Shown in pieces: positions 6,041 through 13,352 of a stretch of 13,352 nt of DNA (position 1 is its first letter; the number at the start of each line of letters is the position of its first letter). Position numbers and translations under genes: made by a program. The stretch comes from Chloroflexi bacterium RBG_16_56_11. GTDB lineage: Bacteria > Chloroflexota > Dehalococcoidia > Dehalococcoidales > RBG-16-60-22. A model generated the notes under the pieces. It searched no databases, was not told the origin of the DNA, and was given only the letters and a program-made list of their open reading frames with translations. The DNA is taken from NCBI GenBank assembly GCA_001796865.1, contig MGNQ01000053.1, positions 14,406 through 27,757 on the forward strand. Reading direction: 5' to 3'.

Positions 6041-7009
6041 TTGCCCACCATCATCCTGAACCAGAAAGCGATACTGAAACTGCTCGACATGGCCGAGGTA
6101 ATCGGCGTGGTAGAGGCGGCCTTTAAAGACTGGGCCGAGGGGCGGGGCACGATGCCCCCCAAGGCCTACCTCCTGCTGGAGAAGGGGGACTTCCGGGCGA
6201 TGCCGGCGTCCTTGCCGGGGGCGGCCGGGGTCAAATGGGTGGCCGTCCACCCGCAGAACCCGGGACGCGGCCTGCCGACCGTCATGGGCACCATTATCTA
6301 TAACGACCCGCAAAACGGGTACCCGCTGGCGATAATGGACGGCACGGACATCACCGCCTACCGTACGGGCGCAGCGGCGGCCATCGCGTCCAAATACCTG
6401 GCCAGGCCGGACGCCCGCACCCTCGGCATTATCGGGGCGGGGAGACAGGCCCATACACAGATTCAGGCGCACCTGCCGCTGTTCAACATCAAGCAGGTAA
6501 AGGTGTTCGACACGCATAAAGAGGCGACAGTCCGCCTGATAAAGGCCTTCCCTGAATATCCCCTCCGGGAAAGCACGCTCGAAGAGACGGCTGCCGCCGA
6601 CATCGTCTGCACGCTGACGCCTTCACGCGAGCCTTACCTCAAAAAGGAGTGGATCGCGCCAGGGACGCACATAAACGCCATCGGGGCGGACGCCGAGGGG
6701 AAAGAGGAGCTCGAACCTGCCCTCCTGAAAAGGGCCATGGTAGTGGTCGATGACATCCGGCAGGCGAGCGTCGCCGGGGAAATCAACGTCCCCGTGGCGA
6801 AGAAACTGTTTTCTGTTGACGAGGTCTACGCCAATCTCGGGGAGATTATCGCCGGGAAGAAACGGGGGCGGACCGACCCGAAGGCCATCACCATTTTCGA
6901 TTCCACGGGCGTGGCCATCGAGGATATCGCCGTCACGAAAATCATCTACGAAAAGGCCCTGAAAAACGGCAATTTCATGACCATTAACATGATCGGGACG
7001 GCACCCTGA
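6041..7009 (+). CDS. Ornithine cyclodeaminase / mu-crystallin family protein (amino-acid dehydrogenase or ketimine reductase)
   Basis: This is an NAD(P)-dependent enzyme of the OCD/mu-crystallin family, whose members include ornithine cyclodeaminase, archaeal-type alanine dehydrogenase and ketimine reductases. The substrate here cannot be read from sequence. The 322-residue length is usual. Family marks are MPPKAYL (38-44), GVKWVAVHP with K65, MDGTDITAYRTGAAAAIAS with R108, the Rossmann motif IGAGRQAHTQ (131-140), AIGADAEGKEELEP (213-226) and FDSTGVAIED with D287 (286-295). The start is a TTG, chosen because GGGGA (6029-6033) sits seven bases upstream and no in-frame ATG precedes the conserved N-terminus. 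It lies 18 bp after the DUF169 gene in an apparent operon. The protein is cytosolic. Confidence 0.9.
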   Translation: MPTIILNQKAILKLLDMAEVIGVVEAAFKDWAEGRGTMPPKAYLLLEKGDFRAMPASLPGAAGVKWVAVHPQNPGRGLPTVMGTIIYNDPQNGYPLAIMDGTDITAYRTGAAAAIASKYLARPDARTLGIIGAGRQAHTQIQAHLPLFNIKQVKVFDTHKEATVRLIKAFPEYPLRESTLEETAAADIVCTLTPSREPYLKKEWIAPGTHINAIGADAEGKEELEPALLKRAMVVVDDIRQASVAGEINVPVAKKLFSVDEVYANLGEIIAGKKRGRTDPKAITIFDSTGVAIEDIAVTKIIYEKALKNGNFMTINMIGTAP

Positions 7010-7017
7010 TGCGGGGA

Positions 7018-7046
7018 TTGACATTCCCGCCCGCGTAATATTAAAT
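7018..7046 (+). promoter_or_regulatory. Sigma70-like promoter for the sensor kinase/regulator pair
   Basis: A perfect TTGACA (7018-7023) is followed after 17 bases by TTAAAT (7041-7046, 4 of 6). The predicted start is near 7053, leaving a leader of about 40 bases before the kinase ATG. It lies just after the OCD-family stop codon and separates the signalling genes from the upstream operon. Confidence 0.5.
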
Positions 7047-7093
7047 CAGGACAGGAAAAAAGGGCGTACGCGGTGAACTGACCGGTAGACGAT

Positions 7094-8983
7094 ATGAATA
7101 ACGACGCGATATTCGTGCTGGACGAGACAGGCTTCATCGAGTGCAACCGCGGGGCGGAGGAGATGTTCGGCATGACGCGGGAGCAGCTCCTCCACAAGAT
7201 GCCCCACCACCTCTCCCCGGAGAACCAGCCGGACGGGGTCGACTCAGAGGAAGAGGCCAGGGAAAAAATCGGGCTGGCTACGACGGGAGACTCCCAGCTT
7301 TTCGACTGGCAGCACCGCCGCGGCGACGGCACGCTCTTTGACGCCGAAGTGATACTCAACCGGATAGAGGTCGAGGGCAAGCCCGCCCTGCTGGCGATTG
7401 TCCATGATATCACGGATCGTAAAAAGGCGGACGAAACGCGCCTGGAAACGGAGCAGATGTTCCGGGCCATCGTGGAGAACTCCCACGCCGGCATCTTCAC
7501 GGTCGACGAAGTCTTTCACATCACCTACGCCAACGACATGGTGAGCCAGCTGCTGCTGCGGCCTAACGAGGAAATCATCGGCCACGATTTCCGCGAGTTC
7601 CTCGACGAGGAAAGCCGGGCGTTGGTGGCCGAGCGCTACGTGAGGCGCCAGATGGGCGAAGACGTACCGCCGCGCTACGAGTTCAACATCCTCCGTAAGG
7701 ACGGCAGCAAGAGGCGTGTGGAAATAAGCTCCACGATATTCAGGACCGCCTCCGGCAAGCTGCGGACGGTGGGACAGGTGCTGGACATTACCGAACATAA
7801 AAAGGCGGATGAAGACCTCCAAAAAGCCCACGATGAACTTGAGTCGCGCGTGGGACAGCGCACCAGCGAGCTGAGTGAGGCCAACCGCCTTCTCCAGAAC
7901 GAAATCAGCCAGCGCGTCCTGGCCGAGGAGTCCCTGCGTCAGAGCGAGCTGAAATATCGCCACCTGGTGCAGAGCGCCAACACCATTATCCTGGAGATGA
8001 ACACCGAAGGCAGGGTGACATTTTTCAACAGGTTCGCTGAAAAGTTTTTCGGGTTCAGCGAAGTGGAAATCCTGGGAAAGAGCGTCATCGGGACCATCGT
8101 GCCGCCGCGGGACTCCGCCGACAGGAACCTGGCGGCGATGATTGACGATATCATCAAGAACCCGGAGCGCTACCGCCACAACGAGAACGAAAACATCAAA
8201 CGGAACGGGGAGAGGGTCTGGATAGTGTGGACCAACCAGCCGCATTTCGACGAGCAGGGAAAGCTCCGGGATATTTTATGCGTCGGAATCGACCGGACCG
8301 AGCAGAAAAAGAGCGAGCAAAAGCTGGCGCGGCAGGAGCGGGAGCAGGCCGCGGCCGCCGTGCGCAACCGGCTGGCCCGCGACCTGCACGACGCCGTCAG
8401 CCAGACGCTCTTTTCCGCCAGCCTCATCTCCGAAGTCCTGCCCCGGCTCTGGGAACGCGACGAGAAAGAAGGTCGGCGGCGGCTGGAAGAGGTGCGGCAG
8501 CTTACCCGGGGCGCCCTGGCGGAGATGCGGACGCTGCTCCTCGAGCTGCGCCCCGACTCGCTGGCGGAAGCGGATATCAGCTACTTGCTGAACCAGCTCG
8601 GCGAGTCGATAACAGGTCGCTCCCGCGTGCCGGTGGCAGTGACGGTGAGCGGCCGGTGCTCCGTGCCCGTGGAGGTTAAAGTGGCGCTGTACCGCATCGC
8701 CCAGGAAGCGCTCAATAACGTTGCCAAGCACGCCGGGGCGACGAACGCCAGGGTAAAGCTGCTCTGCCGGGCGGGGCGGATAACCCTGCAGATAAACGAC
8801 AACGGCAAGGGTTTCAATACCAGGGGCGTCCCGCCGAACAGCCTCGGTCTGAATATCATGAAGGAGCGCGCCAGGGAAATCGGCGCGGGTATAACGGTGC
8901 GGAGCAAGGCGGGCGAGGGCACGGCGGTACGAGTATCCTGGAAGAGTTTATCCCCGGAGGCCGAAAATGACGGAAACAGGTAG
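7094..8983 (+). CDS. Soluble multi-PAS sensor histidine kinase, NarL/DegS-type (HisKA_3)
   Basis: This 629-residue kinase is the sensor half of a two-component pair. Domains in order are PAS 1 (about 2-110, ending VHDITDRKKAD), PAS 2 (about 118-238, ending VLDITEHKKAD), a coiled coil (about 239-285), PAS 3 (about 285-405, ending VGIDRTEQKKSE), HisKA_3 dimerisation (about 420-490) and HATPase_c (about 525-617). The phosphoacceptor is H432 in ARDLHDAVSQTLF. ATP-binding boxes are YRIAQEALNNVAKHA (N box, 533-547), NDNGKGF (568-574) and SLGLNIMKERA (583-593). No membrane segment is present, so it senses a cytoplasmic signal; PAS ligands cannot be predicted. The ATG starts almost directly in PAS 1, without the usual N-cap helix; an in-frame TGA (7079-7081) lies five codons upstream and the ribosome site is weak. 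It overlaps the regulator gene by 17 bases. Confidence 0.93.
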   Translation: MNNDAIFVLDETGFIECNRGAEEMFGMTREQLLHKMPHHLSPENQPDGVDSEEEAREKIGLATTGDSQLFDWQHRRGDGTLFDAEVILNRIEVEGKPALLAIVHDITDRKKADETRLETEQMFRAIVENSHAGIFTVDEVFHITYANDMVSQLLLRPNEEIIGHDFREFLDEESRALVAERYVRRQMGEDVPPRYEFNILRKDGSKRRVEISSTIFRTASGKLRTVGQVLDITEHKKADEDLQKAHDELESRVGQRTSELSEANRLLQNEISQRVLAEESLRQSELKYRHLVQSANTIILEMNTEGRVTFFNRFAEKFFGFSEVEILGKSVIGTIVPPRDSADRNLAAMIDDIIKNPERYRHNENENIKRNGERVWIVWTNQPHFDEQGKLRDILCVGIDRTEQKKSEQKLARQEREQAAAAVRNRLARDLHDAVSQTLFSASLISEVLPRLWERDEKEGRRRLEEVRQLTRGALAEMRTLLLELRPDSLAEADISYLLNQLGESITGRSRVPVAVTVSGRCSVPVEVKVALYRIAQEALNNVAKHAGATNARVKLLCRAGRITLQINDNGKGFNTRGVPPNSLGLNIMKERAREIGAGITVRSKAGEGTAVRVSWKSLSPEAENDGNR

Positions 8984-9617
8984 CACGCGTATCTTGCTGG
9001 TGGACGACCACGCCGTGGTGCGCAGCGGACTGGGCGCAGTACTGATGTCGTTCGACGACATGAGCCTGGTCGGCGAGGCGGCCAACGGCGAAGAGGCGGT
9101 AAGGCTGAGCCAGCAACTCCGCCCGGACGTAATACTCATGGACCTGATGATGCCGGTGATGGACGGAGTAACGGCCATCAGGATAATCCACGAGCGTTTC
9201 CCGGACATGCGCATCATTGCCCTGACGAGCTTCCACGAGCAAGAGCTGGTGGAGGGGGCGTTGAAAGCGGGGGCGATGAGCTACCTTTTAAAAACGGTGT
9301 CAGCGGCGGAGCTGGTGGCAGCGATACGGGACGCCATGGCCGGAAAACCGAGCCTTTCCCCGGAAGCGGCGCAGGCCCTGGTGCAAAGCCTGAAAAAACC
9401 CAGGCCGGAGACATACGAGCTGACCGGCCGCGAGGTAGAGATACTGGGGCTGGTGGTGGAAGGCCTTTCCAACCAGGACATCGCCGGCCGACTCTATGTC
9501 AGCGCGTCCACGGTAAAGTTCCACGTGAGCAACATACTATCCAAGCTGGGTGTCGCCACCCGAACCGAGGCGGTGGCCCTGGCCCTGAAACGCAACCTTT
9601 TGAAGAACAACCAATAA
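8967..9617 (+). CDS. NarL/FixJ-family response regulator
   Basis: This 216-residue DNA-binding regulator is the partner of the upstream kinase. The receiver domain (about 7-122) has the acidic pair D13/D14, phosphoacceptor D59 in VILMDLMMPVMDG, T87 in IALTSF and K109 in YLLKT. The LuxR-type helix-turn-helix (about 150-212) shows LTGREVEILGLVVEGLSNQDIA and then YVSASTVKFHVSNILSKL. The ATG has GGAGG (8956-8960) six bases upstream, inside the end of the kinase gene, so translation is probably coupled. Its targets are unknown; the intergenic region and MMPL cluster directly downstream are candidates. Confidence 0.95.
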   Translation: MTETGSTRILLVDDHAVVRSGLGAVLMSFDDMSLVGEAANGEEAVRLSQQLRPDVILMDLMMPVMDGVTAIRIIHERFPDMRIIALTSFHEQELVEGALKAGAMSYLLKTVSAAELVAAIRDAMAGKPSLSPEAAQALVQSLKKPRPETYELTGREVEILGLVVEGLSNQDIAGRLYVSASTVKFHVSNILSKLGVATRTEAVALALKRNLLKNNQ

Positions 9618-9686
9618 CCGGACATAAATTCCAATCCCTGAAGATCAAACGGGACGAAGTTTCGTTTATCGAATCTGGTTATTGGT
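9610..9686. repeat. 10-bp perfect inverted repeat around the response-regulator stop codon
   Basis: ACCAATAACC (9610-9619, containing the TAA stop at 9615-9617) is the exact reverse complement of GGTTATTGGT (9677-9686), 57 bases apart. Short internal pairing is possible (ACGA 9654-9657 with TCGT 9662-9665). No T-run follows, so it is not a standard terminator. It could be a 3' mRNA structure or a protein site. Confidence 0.4.
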
Positions 9687-9848
9687 CGATGTCGATCTCC
9701 AGTGCCTACAAGTTGGGTGTTTTTCCCAATCTCCACCTATCCTTTCGGCCAGTACGAAACTACCTGTTCCTACAGTACCAAGTCCCCCCCGGCGGGCATT
9801 CAATGGTTGCGGCAGGTGGTCTATAGTGGTAAGTGAATGTTAGCCGAC

Positions 9849-9854
9849 AGGAGG
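9849..9854 (+). promoter_or_regulatory. Shine-Dalgarno that decides the MMPL start at 9863
   Basis: AGGAGG lies eight bases before ATG 9863. The GTG at 9833, ten codons upstream in frame, has no such site, and the Shine-Dalgarno would then lie inside the coding region. A possible -10 TATAGT (9822-9827) also lies between the two regions, though its -35 is weak. Confidence 0.75.
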
Positions 9855-9862
9855 TTGCCCCG

Positions 9863-12166
9863 ATGAAACGAAGGAGCTGGATAGAATCGCTGGCCCGGGC
9901 CTGCGCCCGGCGGCCATGGGTAACGGTGGGTATCTGGATAGCGGCGATGGCCCTGTCCTTTTTCAGTGTCAGTGCCCTGCTGGGAGACGCACTGGTAACG
10001 GAAGTCGAGTCCACCAATAATCCGGAATCGCTCCAGGCCCAGACCCTGATGAACGAGCGGCTGGGTATACCCGAGACCAGGAACCTCGACGAGCTCATCA
10101 TCGTCAAGTCAAGCACGCTGACGGTGGATGACGCCGAGTTCCGCAGCCAGGTAGAGCAGCTCTACAACGAGCTGGCCGCGATGGGACCGGAAGCCTTCCT
10201 GGGCGGGGCAACCTACTATATGACCCAGGAACCTTCGATGGTCTCGGCGGACCGGCACAGCACGTTCATATCCTTCACCATGCCGCCGGAAGGCGACCAT
10301 AAAGTAAAAGATATTTACGCCCTGGGCGACAAATACGCGACGGGGTCTTTCGAGGTCTATCACACGGGCAGCGCCTCGTTCATGGCCGATTCCACCGAGC
10401 TGGGAGAGAAACAGGCCCAGACCGGTGAGACCATCGGCATGCCGGTGGCCCTGGTGGTACTGGCCATCGTTTTCGGAGCCATCGTGGCGGCCCTCCTGCC
10501 CGTCGCACTGGCGGTGGTGGCCATCATCGTCGCCCTGGGCTTGACCGCGGTGGTGGGACAGACGATGGACCTTACCTTCATGATAACCAACATGATTACC
10601 ATGCTGGGGCTGGCCGTGGGCATAGACTACTCGCTGTTTATCCTGACACGCTTCCGCGAGGAGCGCAGCCGCGGCCTGGAAAAAATCGAGGCAATCGGCA
10701 CCGCCAGCGCCACGGCCGGGCGGGCGGTATTCTTCAGCGGCCTGACGGTACTGCTGGCCCTGAGCGGGCTGGTGATGTTCCCGCTCTCCATCTTCATATC
10801 GATGGGAATCGGCTCTTTGCTGGTCGTCTTCGCGGCGATAGTGGCCTCGCTGACACTCCTGCCGGCGATGCTGAGCCTCTTCGGCGACAAGGTAAACAAA
10901 CTGCGTATCCCCTTCATCCAGCGCAAGGGGGCGGTACCTAACTATGAATCTCCGACCGGTTTCTGGGCGTGGATAACCCGGGTGGTAACGCGGGTGCCGG
11001 TAGTCAGCATCATCTTCATCGTGGTGCTGCTCGGTTCGGCCATCGTGCCCTTTTTCGATAAAAATACCGGGATGTCCGGCATCAGCGGCATCCCGGACTT
11101 CCTGAGGTCGAAGCAGGGATACCTGGTGCTGCAAAGCGACTTCCACATGGGGATGGACACACCGGTGGTAATCGTTATCGACGGGGACATTGATTCCGAT
11201 AAGACCCAGGCGGCCATCACCGGCCTCCAGGACACCCTGTCCAAAGACCCCGTCTTCGCGGCGACATTCGTCGTGCCCCATTCCGACAAGAACATGGCGT
11301 TACTTTACGCGCGGCTGACGGGCGACTCGATGAGTTTGCAGTCGACGGACGCCGTGGCCAGGCTGCGGTCGGACTATATCCCGCAGGCCTTTAGCGGGGC
11401 CCCGGCCCGCGTGCTGGTCAACGGGGACACGGCCTTCATGGTGGACTTCAACGACACCACGAACCAGTATACGCCGATTATCTTCGCTTTCGTCCTGACG
11501 CTGAGTTTCGTGATACTCACCCTGGCGTTCCGCTCCCTCGTCATATCGACCACGGCGATAATCATGAACATGCTGTCCGTGGGAGCGTCCTACGGGCTGA
11601 TCGTGCTGGTCTTCCAGAAAGGGTACGGGGCGGGCTTCTTCGGGTTCCAACGGGTGGATGTCATCGAGACGTGGCTGCCGCTGTTCCTCTTCGCCCTGCT
11701 CTTCGGGCTATCCATGGACTACCACGTGTTCCTGCTGAGCCGGGTCCGCGAAAGGTTCAAGCAGACCGGGGACAACGCGGAGGCGGTGTCTTTCGGGCTA
11801 CGCTCGACCGGACGGCTGATAACCGGGGCGGCCCTGATAATGGTGGCGGTCTTCGGCGGATTCGCCCTGGGAGACCTCGTCATGATGCAGCAGATGGGAT
11901 TCGGGCTGGCGGTGGCGGTGTTCCTGGATGCGACGCTGGTGCGCTGCGTCCTCGTCCCGGCGACAATGAAACTGCTGGGGCGCCACAACTGGTACCTGCC
12001 GAAATGGCTGGAGTGGCTACCGAATATCAGCCTGGGGGAGCAACACGGCGGGTCGGCGGGAGACGCGGCACCGGCAAAATCCGAGCGGATAGCCCGGACG
12101 GTGAAAATGGCCAAGGGTTCCGTGCCGGTTACCATCGACGATACTCCCGACATGGATACGAAATAA
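9863..12166 (+). CDS. MMPL-family (RND superfamily) membrane transporter
   Basis: The 767-residue inner-membrane protein resembles proton-driven MMPL exporters, known in actinobacteria for lipid export; the substrate here is unknown. It has the duplicated RND layout. After TM1 (about 19-41) comes a first extracytoplasmic domain (about 42-190). Five or more hydrophobic helices follow (about 193-340), then a cytoplasmic loop, TM7 (about 374-397), a second extracytoplasmic domain (about 398-535) and the last five helices (about 536-700). The paired proton-relay motifs are GIDYSLFILTRFREE (D255-Y256) and GLSMDYHVFLLSRVRERF (D619-Y620). The start is set by the Shine-Dalgarno at 9849-9854. It precedes the head-GIN gene by 101 bp on the same strand and follows the two-component system, which may regulate it. 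Confidence 0.92.
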   Translation: MKRRSWIESLARACARRPWVTVGIWIAAMALSFFSVSALLGDALVTEVESTNNPESLQAQTLMNERLGIPETRNLDELIIVKSSTLTVDDAEFRSQVEQLYNELAAMGPEAFLGGATYYMTQEPSMVSADRHSTFISFTMPPEGDHKVKDIYALGDKYATGSFEVYHTGSASFMADSTELGEKQAQTGETIGMPVALVVLAIVFGAIVAALLPVALAVVAIIVALGLTAVVGQTMDLTFMITNMITMLGLAVGIDYSLFILTRFREERSRGLEKIEAIGTASATAGRAVFFSGLTVLLALSGLVMFPLSIFISMGIGSLLVVFAAIVASLTLLPAMLSLFGDKVNKLRIPFIQRKGAVPNYESPTGFWAWITRVVTRVPVVSIIFIVVLLGSAIVPFFDKNTGMSGISGIPDFLRSKQGYLVLQSDFHMGMDTPVVIVIDGDIDSDKTQAAITGLQDTLSKDPVFAATFVVPHSDKNMALLYARLTGDSMSLQSTDAVARLRSDYIPQAFSGAPARVLVNGDTAFMVDFNDTTNQYTPIIFAFVLTLSFVILTLAFRSLVISTTAIIMNMLSVGASYGLIVLVFQKGYGAGFFGFQRVDVIETWLPLFLFALLFGLSMDYHVFLLSRVRERFKQTGDNAEAVSFGLRSTGRLITGAALIMVAVFGGFALGDLVMMQQMGFGLAVAVFLDATLVRCVLVPATMKLLGRHNWYLPKWLEWLPNISLGEQHGGSAGDAAPAKSERIARTVKMAKGSVPVTIDDTPDMDTK

Positions 12167-12178
12167 CCCGAAAGGAAA

Positions 12179-12209
12179 GTCCGGGTCGGGCTAACAAGCC
12201 GGCCCGGAC
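12179..12209. repeat. Stable GC hairpin between the MMPL and head-GIN genes
   Basis: GTCCGGGTCGG (12179-12189) pairs with CCGGCCCGGAC (12199-12209) over 11 pairs including one G-U, with a nine-base loop. There is no following T-tract. It may protect the MMPL mRNA 3' end, partly attenuate transcription or be a REP-like sequence. Confidence 0.5.
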
Positions 12210-12267
12210 GTACCGACCAACCAGGGGTAAGATGCTTTAAAACCAACACCCCGACGGGGAGCTCGAA

Positions 12268-12954
12268 ATGAACGGCCAGCAATTCGAAATCAGAGATTTT
12301 TCAAAAGTTAAGGTTGAGGGCGCCTGCTCGGCCGAAATCGTCAAAGCAGCGTCCTTCGAGGTGCGCATTCCGGCCGAATATTCGAGTTACGTGAAGCTGG
12401 AAAAGGCCGGCGATACCCTGACGATAGGGCGGCGGGGGGTGGCCTGGGTAGCGTTACTGAGGTCAAGGCCCCACATTTTCATCGGCATGCCGCGACTTGA
12501 CGAGCTGGTCCTCTCGGGGGCCAGCTACGTAAAAGCACAAGCCTTCCAGTCGGAAGGCGTCGTTGTCATGAAGCTGAGCGGGGCAAGCCACCTCGAGGTC
12601 AGCTCCATGGCGTCAGGGAGCCTGAGAATCGATGTCTCGGGGGCGAGCAACCTGTCCGGAGACATCAAAACAAGCGGAGACGGCGAGTTTCGCGTCACCG
12701 GGGCCAGCCGGATAGAACTGGCGGGTTCCGGCAACAACGCCAAGATAGAACTCAGCGGCGCCAGCCAGGCCAGACTAGCTAATTTTTCCCTCAACAGTGC
12801 GTCAATCAACGCGTCCGGTGCGAGCAACGCCCAGTTGAAGGTAAACGCCAGCATGGAGGTCAGCCTGAGCGGCGCTTCCCGGCTCGAATATACGGGCAAC
12901 CCCGCACTCGGGAACATGGCCGTCAGCGGGGCATCCTGTTTGAAGCACCGGTAA
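12268..12954 (+). CDS. Head-GIN (DUF2807) domain protein, beta-solenoid with eight SGAS-type rungs
   Basis: The 228-residue protein matches the DUF2807 'putative auto-transporter adhesin head GIN' family; function is not established. The family N-terminus is clear (FSKVKVEGACSAEIVKAASF, 11-30, then VKLEKAGDTLTIG, 42-54). Eight (S/T)GAS motifs follow, beginning at residues 83, 104, 124, 144, 163, 183, 201 and 220, so one every 18-21 residues. This is the spacing expected for successive turns of a right-handed beta-solenoid. Unlike most relatives I know, it begins directly at the domain with no signal peptide or lipobox, so it would stay in the cytoplasm unless exported another way. GGGGAG lies six bases before the ATG. 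The next gene starts 35 bp after its stop. Confidence 0.85.
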   Translation: MNGQQFEIRDFSKVKVEGACSAEIVKAASFEVRIPAEYSSYVKLEKAGDTLTIGRRGVAWVALLRSRPHIFIGMPRLDELVLSGASYVKAQAFQSEGVVVMKLSGASHLEVSSMASGSLRIDVSGASNLSGDIKTSGDGEFRVTGASRIELAGSGNNAKIELSGASQARLANFSLNSASINASGASNAQLKVNASMEVSLSGASRLEYTGNPALGNMAVSGASCLKHR

Positions 12955-12989
12955 CTGCCGGCGGTCATGATTCTAACGGGAGGGCTAAC

Positions 12990-13352
12990 ATGAACAAGAC
13001 ATCGGGGATAGCAAGCAAGGTCACCCCGAACCCGTTGAATAAGTCGCTGGAGCGGTTTTTCAGTCGCGCCTGGCGGATAACCTTAAAAAATCCGAAAACA
13101 GCCTATTTCTTCTTCCGGACGGTGCGGTGGCAGCGGCAGGCGTCCCGGAGGCGGGCGGAGATGGCGAGGCGGGGGGTCATGGTCCCGCCGGTCATCATTT
13201 ACAGCATCACCGACCGGTGTAATCTCCGCTGCAAGGGGTGTTTCGCCCGGGAGCTGCGCCCCACTTCGGAAAACGAGATGTGCCCGGAGAAGATGCGGGA
13301 GACCATCCGCGAGGCGAGAGATCTGGGGGTATCCTTCATGGCGCTGGCCGGC
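12990..13352 (+). CDS. Radical SAM protein, N-terminal part (cut by window edge)
   Basis: The frame runs open for 121 codons to the window end. After a basic N-terminal region (about residues 1-65) comes VIIYSITDRCNLRCKGCF, with the radical SAM cluster-binding cysteines C77, C81 and C84 (CX3CX2C), and the segment ends FMALAG, just where the family's GGEP motif is expected. Such enzymes bind a [4Fe-4S] cluster and cleave S-adenosylmethionine. The subfamily cannot be decided; the N-terminal layout fits SPASM-type or heme-biosynthesis-like radical SAM proteins. GGGAGGG lies five bases before the ATG. It lies 35 bp after the head-GIN gene, probably in the same operon. Confidence 0.9.
   Translation, partial: MNKTSGIASKVTPNPLNKSLERFFSRAWRITLKNPKTAYFFFRTVRWQRQASRRRAEMARRGVMVPPVIIYSITDRCNLRCKGCFARELRPTSENEMCPEKMRETIREARDLGVSFMALAG

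Noticed and set aside
5075..6517. Long minus-strand open frame (480 codons) opposite the DUF169 and OCD-family genes
   Set aside because: It runs across two well-supported genes and is rich in Arg, Gly, Val and His as expected for antisense of GC-rich codons; it shows no domain. Similar shadows at 7244-8245 and 10109-11281 (minus) and 3302-3931 (plus) were rejected for the same reason.
9833..9862. GTG start giving ten extra residues on the MMPL protein
   Set aside because: The strong AGGAGG at 9849-9854 fits ATG 9863, and MKRRSWIESLARACARRPW is a natural MMPL N-terminus.

Overview
The window is GC-rich and densely packed, apart from one AT-rich island. Its gene set is an NrdR-controlled class II (adenosylcobalamin-dependent) ribonucleotide reductase, FolC, a DUF169 protein, an ornithine cyclodeaminase/mu-crystallin-type enzyme, a NarL-type two-component system, an MMPL exporter, a head-GIN (DUF2807) protein and a radical SAM protein. 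This fits a Chloroflexota (Dehalococcoidia-like) bacterium. That placement is inference from gene content; no rRNA or tRNA gene is present to confirm it.

Layout. Bases 1-733 (minus strand) hold the N-terminal part of folC, cut by the window edge. A 164-bp divergent region follows, carrying a sigma70-like promoter and two NrdR-box-like palindromes upstream of nrdR (898-1431). nrdR overlaps nrdJ (1428-3992) by an ATGA, forming a small autoregulated dNTP-synthesis operon.

Bases 3993 to about 4997 form a clearly AT-rich island. It holds a DUF3800-like gene, a 91-bp long-range inverted repeat that overlaps that gene's stop codon and can fold into a three-hairpin cloverleaf, and a strong minus-strand promoter aimed directly into the inverted repeat. 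Bases 4998-5199 look like a small non-autonomous element (MITE/REP-like) with imperfect terminal inverted repeats and two internal C/G-rich hairpins.

Bases 5276-7009 carry a DUF169 protein and an OCD/mu-crystallin family dehydrogenase as a probable operon. Bases 7018-9617 carry a promoter, a soluble triple-PAS histidine kinase and a NarL/FixJ response regulator whose genes overlap. After a 245-bp intergenic region, an MMPL transporter (9863-12166), a head-GIN protein without a signal peptide (12268-12954) and the start of a radical SAM protein (12990 to window end) run in the same direction.

Working together: the nrdR-nrdJ pair is a classic regulator and target. The kinase and regulator could control the downstream MMPL cluster, but that is only a neighbourhood inference. 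The least ordinary part is 3993-5200, an apparent insertion zone with a possible antisense structured RNA.
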